The notes beneath the pieces are model-generated. The model made no database searches and was not told where the DNA came from. It saw nothing but the letters and a program-made list of their open reading frames with translations. Shown one piece after another: positions 7,244 to 14,542 of a stretch of DNA of 36,640 nucleotides. The DNA is taken from positions 1 through 36,640 of the forward strand of contig VGWJ01000030.1 in the NCBI GenBank assembly GCA_016873635.1, written 5' to 3'. Each line of letters begins with the position of its first letter. Position 1 is the first letter of the stretch. Origin of the DNA: Lentisphaerota bacterium (GTDB lineage Bacteria; Verrucomicrobiota; Kiritimatiellia; UBA8416; VGWJ01). A program made the translations under genes and the position numbers.

Positions 7244-7948
7244 ATGCGCATGGAAATCACGGCGCTGCGGTACGGCGACAATTTCATCTACCTGCTCCAG
7301 GCCGGGCGGAGCGCGGCGGCCGTGGATCCCGGGGCCGCGCGACCCGTGGCGGAGGCGCTGTCCGCCGCGGGCCGGCGCCTGGAGCTGATTCTGCTGACGC
7401 ACCAGCATGCCGATCACACCGGCGGGGTCGCGGAGCTGAAGCGCGCCCTGGGCTGCCGCGTGGCGGGCCCGCCCGGCGGCCGCCCGGCGGACACGGCCGT
7501 GCAGGGGGGCGAGACCCTCGCGTTCGCCGGCGTTTCCATAGAGGTCCTGTCAGTGCCGGGGCACACGGCGAACGACGTCGCGTTCCATGTGCCCGCGGAA
7601 AGCGCGGTCTTCACCGGCGACACGCTCTTCGCCGCCGGCTGCGGCCGCGTGTTGAGCGGACGCGCGGAGCTGATGTGGGACTCGCTGCGGCGCCTGGCGG
7701 CGCTGCCCGACGGCACGCGCGTTTTCGGCGGGCACGATTACACGCTGGAGAACCTGGAGTTCGCGGCGTTCATCGATCCCGCCAACGCCGCGGTGCGCGA
7801 GCGGCTCGGGGCCTTGCGCCGGCGCGCCGCCGAGGGGCGCGCGTTCGAGCCTTCGACCATTGCCGAGGAGCGCCGCACCAATCCCTTTCTGCGCTGCCGG
7901 GATGCCGCGGAATTCGCGCGGTTGCGCGCGCGCAAGGACGCGTGGTGA
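7244..7948 (+). CDS. Metallo-beta-lactamase-fold hydrolase, GloB-like
   Basis: A 234-aa metallo-beta-lactamase-fold protein with the glyoxalase II layout. LTHQHADHTGG is the HxHxDH metal motif, followed by VPGHTANDVAFH, FTGDTLFAAGCGR and FGGHDYTLENLEFA. The last two are typical of hydroxyacylglutathione hydrolases, which cleave S-D-lactoylglutathione. The C-terminal tail (EERRTNPFLRC) also fits that family. It may instead act on another thioester. Two ATGs, 7244 and 7250, are in frame; an extended -10 directly upstream would make 7250 the first base of a leaderless message. Confidence 0.82.
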   Translation: MRMEITALRYGDNFIYLLQAGRSAAAVDPGAARPVAEALSAAGRRLELILLTHQHADHTGGVAELKRALGCRVAGPPGGRPADTAVQGGETLAFAGVSIEVLSVPGHTANDVAFHVPAESAVFTGDTLFAAGCGRVLSGRAELMWDSLRRLAALPDGTRVFGGHDYTLENLEFAAFIDPANAAVRERLGALRRRAAEGRAFEPSTIAEERRTNPFLRCRDAAEFARLRARKDAW

Positions 7949-8011
7949 ACCTGTATAGAGGGGTCTCAAACGCTGCTGCTGCTCACCGCGTAGGTGTCCG
8001 GCAGCTAGGAG

Positions 8012-8608
8012 TCAATAGCGGCCCGGGTGCGACCGGACGGCCGGCCCGAGCGCGGCGCTCAGCACGTCGATCGGGTTGCAGTCATCCGTCAGGATCCGGC
8101 CCTCCGTCCCGTATTCCGCTTCCAGCGCGGCGCAGCCGGCCTCGGCTTCCGCCGGCAGGCGCAGCGGCGCGCGCGACGCGAAGAACACGGCGTTCTCGCA
8201 GCGTTGCGAGGCATGCGCGCGGAACGCGCGGACGTGCGGGAACACGGATTTGAGCGTGGCCTGCACGGCCGCGAGCTGGCTCCCGCCCGGAAGCCCCATG
8301 GCGTTCATGGCCAGCACGCCGCCCGGCGTCAGCGCGCGCGAGGCCTCGCGGAAGAACTCCCGGGAGTGCATGTGGGCGGCGACCGAATCCACCGACGAAG
8401 GATCCACGACGATGAAGTCGTAGCCGCGGTCCTGCACGTGGTGGATCTCGTGCTGGTCCGTGATCACCAGCGCGATCCGGCTCAGCCCCGCGGCAACCGC
8501 GATTCTGTCCGGCGCGGCCTGCTTCGGCGCGTAGCGGGGCGGCCTGAGCCGGACGGGATCGTCCCGCACCGATTCGACGACCATCCGCACGTAGTCCGGC
8601 GCGCACAC
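8012..8608 (-). CDS. Truncated spermidine-synthase-like protein
   Basis: A 198-aa frame with a GTG start resembling the C-terminal half of spermidine/spermine-synthase-like methyltransferase-fold proteins: YDFIVVDPSSVDSVAAH, SREFFREASRALTPGGVL, SVFPHVRAF, and a terminal ILTDDCNPIDVL. The N-terminal Gly-rich S-adenosyl site expected about 80 residues before YDFIVVD is not present; instead there is a short stretch of unclear origin. The gene cannot extend much upstream because the divergent DUF362 gene starts at 8674. I read it as a 5'-truncated, probably inactive gene; a shortened functional protein is less likely. Confidence 0.5.
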   Translation of the reverse strand: MCAPDYVRMVVESVRDDPVRLRPPRYAPKQAAPDRIAVAAGLSRIALVITDQHEIHHVQDRGYDFIVVDPSSVDSVAAHMHSREFFREASRALTPGGVLAMNAMGLPGGSQLAAVQATLKSVFPHVRAFRAHASQRCENAVFFASRAPLRLPAEAEAGCAALEAEYGTEGRILTDDCNPIDVLSAALGPAVRSHPGRY

Positions 8609-8673
8609 GTCGCCGCACTTCGCCGCCGGAGGAATTGCTTTCCCGCCGGGGCTTCTGCTAGGCTCGTCGCGCC

Positions 8674-9960
8674 ATGAGCAAATCCACGGTGGCCGTTGTC
8701 AGGACCCGCGCCGCGACGGTGCTGGACGACATCCACCGCGCCATGCGTCTCGCCGGCTACCGCAGCGTCCTCCCGCGGGACCGCGACACGGCGCTGAAGA
8801 TCAATATCTCCTGGCACTTCTTCTATCCCGCCTCGTCGACCACGCCCTGGCAGCTCGACGGCGTGATCCGCGCCCTGAAACGGGACGGCTACGACCCCGA
8901 ACGCATCCACGCCTGCCACAACCGCACCGTGGTCATCGACGCCCGCCTGGGCGAGCGCGAGAACAAGCACCTCGACGTCGTGGCGAACCACCGCCTGCGC
9001 AACGTGCATCTCTACGAGCCCGGCCAGGAATGGATCGACGTGCGCGAAGCCGTGGGCGACCTGGCCGACAAGTTCATCTGCCTCAACAAGGTCTATCCCA
9101 GGGGCTTCATGATTCCGCGGCGCTTCGTCGGCGAGAACATCATCCATCTGCCGACCGTCAAGACCCACGTGTTCACCACGACCACCGGCGCCATGAAGAA
9201 CGCTTTCGGCGGCCTGCTGAACGAACGGCGGCACTGGACGCACCCGGTGATTCACGAGACGCTCGTGGACCTGCTCATGATCCAGAAAAAGATCCATTCC
9301 GGCGTGTTCGCTGTCATGGACGGCACCTTCGCCGGCGACGGGCCCGGCCCGCGCTGCATGCTGCCGCACGTGAAGAACGTGTTGCTGGCCTCGGCCGACC
9401 AGGTGGCCATCGACGCGATAGCCGCGAAAATGATGGGGTTCGATCCGCTCGCCATCAAGTTCATCCGCCTGGCCCATGAGAAAGGGCTGGGCTGCGGCGA
9501 TCCGCGCGAGATCGAGATCGCGGGCGACGGGGACGCGGCGGACGAGAACTGGCATTTCGCCGGCCCGTTCCGGAAGATGACCTTCGCCAGCCGCATGCAG
9601 CACAAGATCTACTGGGGGCCGCTGCGGCGGCCGCTGGAATGGTCGCTGCGCACGTTTCTGGCGCCCTGGGCCTACGCGGCCAGCGTGCTGTACCACGATG
9701 CGTTCTGGTATCCGACGCACCTGCGCATCGTGCGCGAGATCCTGCGCAGCGAGTGGGGGCGCCTGTTCAGCAACTGGGAGCGGCTGCGGATTCCCCCCGG
9801 CATCCTGGACGCGAAGGGCTGGGACGACGTCGGCGGCGCGCCGGCGGTTCTCAGGAAGCAGAGCCTCCGCCTCTTTGCGCGTTCACTGGGCATTCTGGGT
9901 TCGTCCCTGCGTGAGGCGCCCGAATTCGCCGCGCGGCGGAGGCGCCTGCAGGGCCGATAA
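8674..9960 (+). CDS. DUF362 domain protein
   Basis: A 428-aa protein matching the DUF362 family: KINISW near the start, GENIIHLPTVKTHVFTTTTG followed by AMKNAFGG, AVMDGTFAGDGPGPR, and ASADQVAIDAIAAKMMGFDP. Some DUF362 proteins carry ferredoxin-type Cys clusters, but none is visible here. The C-terminal 110 residues, rich in Arg, Trp and Tyr, lie outside the usual domain and may be an amphipathic or membrane-associated region. The biochemical role of the family is poorly defined. The start ATG is supported by family alignment rather than by a strong ribosome-binding site. Confidence 0.82.
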   Translation: MSKSTVAVVRTRAATVLDDIHRAMRLAGYRSVLPRDRDTALKINISWHFFYPASSTTPWQLDGVIRALKRDGYDPERIHACHNRTVVIDARLGERENKHLDVVANHRLRNVHLYEPGQEWIDVREAVGDLADKFICLNKVYPRGFMIPRRFVGENIIHLPTVKTHVFTTTTGAMKNAFGGLLNERRHWTHPVIHETLVDLLMIQKKIHSGVFAVMDGTFAGDGPGPRCMLPHVKNVLLASADQVAIDAIAAKMMGFDPLAIKFIRLAHEKGLGCGDPREIEIAGDGDAADENWHFAGPFRKMTFASRMQHKIYWGPLRRPLEWSLRTFLAPWAYAASVLYHDAFWYPTHLRIVREILRSEWGRLFSNWERLRIPPGILDAKGWDDVGGAPAVLRKQSLRLFARSLGILGSSLREAPEFAARRRRLQGR

Positions 9961-10036
9961 GACAACGGCGGAGGGCCGCCGTTTCCAGCAACCGGGAGCG
10001 GGCCGTCCTCGGCCCGCCTGAGAAAAAGGAGATGGT

Positions 10037-10558
10037 ATGACCGCGCAGGAGCTCAAGGCGGCGATCCGCGACGTTCCGGATTTCCCGAAGCCGGGGATTC
10101 TCTTCAAGGACATCACGCCCATCCTGGGCGACCCCGTGCTGTTCCGCGCGGCGGTGGGTCTTTTCGAAGCGCGCTGCCGCCTGCGCGAGGCCCAGAAGAT
10201 CGCGGTCATTGACGCCCGCGGATTTCTTTTCGGCGCGGCGGTGGCCGACCGCCTCGGGCTGGGCCTGGCGCCCGTACGAAAGAAAGGCAAGCTGCCCTAC
10301 AAGACCTTCGAGGCCTCGTACGATCTTGAATACGGTTCCGCCACGCTGACCGTGCACCAGGACGCGTTCAAGCCCGGCGAGCGCGTGATCCTGGTGGACG
10401 ACCTGCTGGCCACGGGCGGCACCGCCGCCGCGTCGGCCGCCCTGATCGAACGCGCCGGGGGCAAGGTCGTCGAGATCGCGTTCCTGGTCGAGCTGACTTT
10501 TCTCAACGGGCGCGAGAAGCTCAAGGGCTACGACGTCTTCGCGCCGATCGTGTTCTGA
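10037..10558 (+). CDS. apt: Adenine phosphoribosyltransferase
   Basis: A 173-aa type I phosphoribosyltransferase that converts adenine and PRPP to AMP. It has the N-terminal DVPDFPKPGILFKDITPIL signature of Apt and the PRPP loop VILVDDLLATGGTA at about residues 121-134. The length is normal for the family. AAGGAGA (10026-10032) lies five bases before the ATG. The gene ends a few bases from an RHS-core fragment, the edge of the accessory cassette that separates apt from the convergent ppdK. Confidence 0.95.
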   Translation: MTAQELKAAIRDVPDFPKPGILFKDITPILGDPVLFRAAVGLFEARCRLREAQKIAVIDARGFLFGAAVADRLGLGLAPVRKKGKLPYKTFEASYDLEYGSATLTVHQDAFKPGERVILVDDLLATGGTAAASAALIERAGGKVVEIAFLVELTFLNGREKLKGYDVFAPIVF

Positions 10559-10571
10559 CGTCCCGCCGTCC

Positions 10572-10640
10572 GGTCCTTCGAGAGCCACCGTCCCGTCATG
10601 GGGTCATACCAGCGCATGAACCCATTACGCGCTTCCGGAA
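10572..10640 (-). pseudogene. RHS core fragment B
   Basis: Read on the minus strand, 10632-10572 encodes ARNGFMRWYDPMTGRWLSKD in one frame, with RWYDP.TGRWLSKD matching the conserved RHS-repeat core. Over 43 bases (10572-10614), 35 are identical to fragment A (11561-11603) in the same orientation. The match breaks after KD, right where apt sequence begins. A small hairpin (CTTCCGG...CCGGAAG) lies just upstream. No start or long frame exists, so this is a relic. Confidence 0.65.
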
Positions 10641-10729
10641 AAACGCCGGAAGACGGGGTTGCGTCGAGTGCTGTCCAGGTCGCGAGCATGGCGGAGGAGG
10701 TGGTGAAGAATAAGGAACGGCGAAAAGCC

Positions 10730-11119
10730 TTACTCCGGAGATAGACGAAGTGTACGACGAAGCTCGGGGCACAGTGTCTTCATGATGCCAACGGCCTTCT
10801 TCGCATCGTCTGCTGTGGCAGACTCGCCGGGATAGCGGAACAGCACGGCATATTGTGAAAGCCACTCTACATCGTCATGCCACGCCGCCCACAGTGCATG
10901 GCGCTTCTGGCATGCCTCCAACAGGGGCAACAGATCGTGGGTCCTCGGGAATGGGATACCATGATCGACGAGGACCGCCTTCAGGTACTTCTCGACGGAC
11001 TGCTGCGCGTGAAAACACGCCGCATCGTGATTCACGTGCTTGCGGGCGCGGTACTCCCGCATGGCGGAAAAGTAGTCCGCCTCGGCCTTGCTGATCCATT
11101 CGCTAAGCTCGTCGCTCAT
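10730..11119 (-). CDS. HEPN-domain protein, putative toxin
   Basis: A 129-aa HEPN-domain (PF05168-like) protein. Family features are the N-terminal SEWISKAEADYFSAMREY helix, HDAACFHAQQSVEKYLKAVL, RTHDLLPLLEAC, and LFRYPGE near the C-terminus. HEPN proteins paired with a minimal nucleotidyltransferase form toxin-antitoxin modules in which the HEPN partner is usually an RNase. A canonical RX4-6H motif is not obvious; RKHVNH at about 25-30 has the spacing but is not where I expect the active site. It overlaps the 3' end of the MNT gene by 17 bp, indicating coupled translation. A broken copy lies at 235-402. Confidence 0.85.
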   Translation of the reverse strand: MSDELSEWISKAEADYFSAMREYRARKHVNHDAACFHAQQSVEKYLKAVLVDHGIPFPRTHDLLPLLEACQKRHALWAAWHDDVEWLSQYAVLFRYPGESATADDAKKAVGIMKTLCPELRRTLRLSPE

Positions 11120-11420
11120 AGAGCGTCTTTCCAGTACGCCATATGGAGGTCAGAAATGTGTCGTTCTGCCGGAGACGCCGCTGCAGGCCATCCGGCGTCC
11201 GCACGACCAAATCCAGCGGGAATCTTCTCGGGATGGTGCGCCTGATTTCAAAGGCCTGCTCCACGTCGCGTCCTTCGTGTGGCATGACCACCAGCAAGTC
11301 AACGTCGCTGTCTTTCGCAGGATTCCCCTCAGCGTAGGATCCGAACAAGACGACGCGATCGGGGTTGAACCTTTGCCCAATAGCTTCGGCGTACTGACGT
11401 ATGTGCTTGATGCTGATCAC
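11103..11420 (-). CDS. MNT nucleotidyltransferase, putative antitoxin
   Basis: A 105-aa minimal nucleotidyltransferase. GSYAEGNPAKDSDVDLLVV carries the GS motif and the DxD metal-binding residues of the pol-beta fold. In MNT-HEPN modules this protein neutralises the HEPN toxin, in characterised cases by adding AMP to it. The frame begins just after an RHS-derived tail ends (stop at 11430-11432), and the downstream HEPN gene overlaps its end by 17 bp. Its C-terminal residues NDTFLTSIWRTGKTLYERRA reappear in the remnant at 400-456. Confidence 0.88.
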   Translation of the reverse strand: MISIKHIRQYAEAIGQRFNPDRVVLFGSYAEGNPAKDSDVDLLVVMPHEGRDVEQAFEIRRTIPRRFPLDLVVRTPDGLQRRLRQNDTFLTSIWRTGKTLYERRA

Positions 11421-11429
11421 GGGAGGAAG

Positions 11430-11612
11430 CTACCACACCCATGCCGCGCCTTCAATCTTCGTGTGTACGCTGCTGTGCATGTAGCCGACCGGCAAGGCTG
11501 CGGAGGGCCGTTTGTTCTCGAATGCGACATACTGGTTCAGGCCGCCCGAGATCCCGATGGGGTCGTTGGAGAGCCACCTGCCCGTGACCGGGTCGTACCA
11601 GCGGGCGCGGTA
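11430..11612 (-). pseudogene. RHS core fragment A with C-terminal tail
   Basis: Immediately after the ppdK stop codon and in the same frame, the minus strand encodes YRARWYDPVTGRWLSNDP, then IGISGGLNQYVAFENK, then a tail ending GAAWVW before a TAG at 11430-11432. The first part is the highly conserved end of the RHS core that normally precedes a variable toxin tip. No start codon or upstream RHS repeats exist. It is a 60-codon relic that only stop-codon readthrough of ppdK could express. It forms one edge of the MNT-HEPN cassette; a shorter copy forms the other edge at 10572. Confidence 0.75.
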
Positions 11613-14354
11613 CTACTTCTCCAGCGCGGCCTGCGCCGCGGCCAGGCGGGCAATGGGCACGCGGAAGGGCGAGCAGCTCACGTAGTCCATGCCGACTTTG
11701 TGGCAGAACCGCACGCTGTCCGGGTCGCCGCCGTGTTCCCCGCAGATTCCGACCTTCAGGCCCGGGCGCGTCTTGCGGCCGCGCTGGATGCCCAGCCGGA
11801 TCAGTTCGCCCACGCCGTCCTGGTCGATGGTCTGGAAGGGGTCCGCCGGCAGCAGCTTCGCTTCCAGATACTCCGGCAGGAAGCCGCCGATGTCGTCGCG
11901 GCTGAACCCGAAGGACATCTGCGTCAGGTCGTTGGTTCCGAAGCTGAAGAATTCCGCCGTGCCGGCCATGTGTTCGGCCCGCAGCGCCGCCCGCGGGCTT
12001 TCGATCATCGTCCCGTACATGTACGGTATCTTCTTCACGCCCAGCTTGGCGCAGGTCTCCGCGTACACGCGTTCCACGACCACCTTCTGCTGGTTGAGCT
12101 CCTCGACCGTGCAGGTCACGGGGATCATGATCTCGGGCTGCGCCTTGCGGCCGGCCTTGATCATTTCGCCCGCGGCTTCCAGGATCGCGCGCGCCTGCAT
12201 TTCCGTGATCTCGGGATACGTGATCCCGAGGCGCACGCCCCGGTGGCCCAGCATGGGATTGTTCTCGCGAAGGCTTTCCGCGCGCTTGCGCAGCTCGATC
12301 ATGTCCACGCCGAGCTCCTCGGCCAGCGCCGCGAGGCGCGATTCGTCGTGCGGCACGAACTCGTGCAGCGGCGGATCGAGCAGGCGGATGGTCACGGGGC
12401 GGCCGGCCATCACGTCCAGCGTGGCGCTGACGTCGCTCTTGACGAACGCGAACAGCTCGTCCAGCGCCTTGCGCCGCTCGGTCAGGGTCTTGCTCATGAT
12501 CATCTTGCGCAGCAGGAACAGCGGCTTGTCGCTGCCTTCGCCGTAAAACATGTGCTCGGTGCGGAACAGGCCGATGCCTTCCGCGCCGAACTTCACGGCC
12601 TGCGCCGCGTCGCGGGGCGTCTCCGCGTTGGTCCGGATGCGCAGCACCCGCACCTTGTCCACGAGCTTCATCAGCTCGCCGTAGGACTTGTTGTGCTCCA
12701 GGTCCACGTCAACCAGCGGCAGGCTGCCCTCGTAAACCAGCCCCTTGGTCCCGTTCAGGCTGATCCACTCCCCTTCCCTGACCGTCGCGCCGCGCCGGGT
12801 CTTGAAGGACTTGCCGTCGTCCGCGATTTCGATTTCGGCGCAGCCCACGATGCAGCACTTGCCCCAGCCGCGCGCCACGAGCGCCGCGTGCGAGGTCATG
12901 CCGCCCTTGCTGGTGAGAATCGCCTGAGCCTTGTGCATGCCGTCGACGTCCTCCGGCGACGTCTCCTCGCGCACGAGGATGGCCTTCTCGCCGCGCGCCG
13001 CCCAGGCCACGGCCTCCGCGGAGCTGAACACCGCGCGGCCCCTGGCGCCGCCCGGCCCCGCGGGCAGGCCCTTGGCGATGGGCTGCGCGGCCTGCTCGGC
13101 TTTCGGATCGAGCATGGGCAGCAGGAGTTCGACAAGCTGGTTCGGCGCCACGCGCATGACGGCCGTGCGCGCGTCGATCAGTTTTTCCCTGTACATGTCC
13201 ACGGCGATGCGCACGGCGGCCATGCCGTTGCGCTTGCCCACGCGGCACTGCAGCATGTACAGCTTGCCCTTCTCGATCGTAAACTCGATGTCCTGCATGT
13301 CCCTGTAGTGCTTCTCCAGCCGCCGCTGGATGGCGTCCAGCTGCCGGTACAGGTCGGGCATCAGGCGCTCGAGCGTGGGCAAATGTTCGCTCTGCGCGTT
13401 CTTCGAGGCGTCGTTGATCGGCGCCGGCGTGCGGATGCCCGCGACCACGTCTTCGCCCTGGGCGTTGACGAGGTACTCGCCGTAGAACCGGTTCTCGCCG
13501 TTGCCGGGATCGCGCGTGAACGCCACGCCGGTGGCGCAGTCGTCGCCCATGTTGCCGAACACCATGGCCTGCACGTTCACCGCGGTTCCCCACTCGTGGG
13601 GGATCTTCTCGATGCGGCGGTACTCGACGGCGCGCTTGCCGTTCCAGCTCGCGAAGACCGCCCCGATGCCCCCCCAGAGCTGCGCGCGCGCGTCGTCCGG
13701 AAACGCGCTGCCCAGCACCTCCTTCACCGTGGCCTTGAAGCGGGCCACCAGCGCCTTGAGGTCCTCGGCCGTCAACTGCGTGTCGTTCTCGTAGCCCTTG
13801 GCCTTCTTGACCGCGCCGAGCTGCTCGTCGAGGATCTTGCGGATGCCCTTCCCGCCCCCGGGCTCGATGCCGGCGGCCTTTTCCATCACCACGTCGGAAT
13901 ACATCATGATCAGCCGGCGGTAGGCGTCGTAAACGAAGCGCTCGTTGCCGGTCCGGGCGATCATGCCCGGGATCGTCTCTTCGGTGAGGCCCACGTTCAG
14001 CACGGTTTCCATCATGCCCGGCATGGAGCGCCGCGCGCCCGAGCGCACGGAAACCAGCAGCGGGTTGCGCGCGTCGCCGAACCCGCGGCCGAGGGTCTTT
14101 TCCATCCTGGCCAGGGCCGCGTTGACCTCGCTCTTGAGCTCGCGCGGATATTTCCGGCCGTGTTCGTAGTAGTGCGTGCAGACGGCCGTGGTGATGGTGA
14201 AGCCCGGCGGCACGGGCAGACGCAGATCGCGGTGGCCGGCCATCTCGGCCAGGTTCGCGCCCTTGCCTCCCAGGAGATTCTTCATCTCGGCGCGGCCTTC
14301 GGCCTTTCCGTTTCCAAAGAAATAGACGTGTTTCGTTTTCTCCCTGGGTGCCAT
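11613..14354 (-). CDS. ppdK: Pyruvate, phosphate dikinase
   Basis: A 913-aa pyruvate, phosphate dikinase, interconverting pyruvate, ATP and phosphate with phosphoenolpyruvate, AMP and pyrophosphate. Domains in order: ATP-grasp (NLLGGKGANLAEM, SVRSGARRSMPGMM), the phosphohistidine swivel GGMTSHAALVARG with H489, and the PEP/pyruvate TIM barrel with GICGEHGGDP (C871). I chose the ATG at 14354 because AGGA precedes it at good distance and the family normally starts with a KHVYFFG-like segment; an upstream in-frame start at 14453 lies beyond the promoter at 14410-14437. The TAG stop abuts RHS-derived sequence. It diverges from the transketolase gene. Confidence 0.95.
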   Translation of the reverse strand: MAPREKTKHVYFFGNGKAEGRAEMKNLLGGKGANLAEMAGHRDLRLPVPPGFTITTAVCTHYYEHGRKYPRELKSEVNAALARMEKTLGRGFGDARNPLLVSVRSGARRSMPGMMETVLNVGLTEETIPGMIARTGNERFVYDAYRRLIMMYSDVVMEKAAGIEPGGGKGIRKILDEQLGAVKKAKGYENDTQLTAEDLKALVARFKATVKEVLGSAFPDDARAQLWGGIGAVFASWNGKRAVEYRRIEKIPHEWGTAVNVQAMVFGNMGDDCATGVAFTRDPGNGENRFYGEYLVNAQGEDVVAGIRTPAPINDASKNAQSEHLPTLERLMPDLYRQLDAIQRRLEKHYRDMQDIEFTIEKGKLYMLQCRVGKRNGMAAVRIAVDMYREKLIDARTAVMRVAPNQLVELLLPMLDPKAEQAAQPIAKGLPAGPGGARGRAVFSSAEAVAWAARGEKAILVREETSPEDVDGMHKAQAILTSKGGMTSHAALVARGWGKCCIVGCAEIEIADDGKSFKTRRGATVREGEWISLNGTKGLVYEGSLPLVDVDLEHNKSYGELMKLVDKVRVLRIRTNAETPRDAAQAVKFGAEGIGLFRTEHMFYGEGSDKPLFLLRKMIMSKTLTERRKALDELFAFVKSDVSATLDVMAGRPVTIRLLDPPLHEFVPHDESRLAALAEELGVDMIELRKRAESLRENNPMLGHRGVRLGITYPEITEMQARAILEAAGEMIKAGRKAQPEIMIPVTCTVEELNQQKVVVERVYAETCAKLGVKKIPYMYGTMIESPRAALRAEHMAGTAEFFSFGTNDLTQMSFGFSRDDIGGFLPEYLEAKLLPADPFQTIDQDGVGELIRLGIQRGRKTRPGLKVGICGEHGGDPDSVRFCHKVGMDYVSCSPFRVPIARLAAAQAALEK

Positions 14355-14409
14355 GTTTGCGTCCTTCCGCTGTCTTTGTTCCCTGCACACGTGAATCATC
14401 GAACGTAGC

Positions 14410-14437
14410 ACTCTAACAGCCCTTGCCGCGAAGTCAA
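14410..14437 (-). promoter_or_regulatory. Promoter candidate for ppdK
   Basis: On the minus strand, TTGACT (14437-14432), 16 bases, TAGAGT (14415-14410). Transcription near 14403 would give a leader of about 50 bases to the ATG at 14354. Confidence 0.5.
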
Positions 14438-14542
14438 GTCGCCGGGCTGTCAAACGCCCGCCGGATCGGCTGGACTTTGCGCCCGCATTGTGGCAAACAG
14501 GAGCGCTTTACGCGTAAACCGACAATGGAAAGGGACCGCCCC

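Noticed and set aside
10596-10865. Minus-strand frame with FFRKRVMGSCAGMTP
   Set aside because: It overlaps the HEPN gene out of frame. Its end resembles peptides from dispersed palindromic repeats, and the RHS reading in another frame explains the same bases better.
11088-14408. Very long plus-strand open frame opposite ppdK
   Set aside because: Antisense shadow in GC-rich coding DNA; its composition (His, Ala, Arg, Gln rich) matches no protein family, while the minus strand is clearly PpdK.
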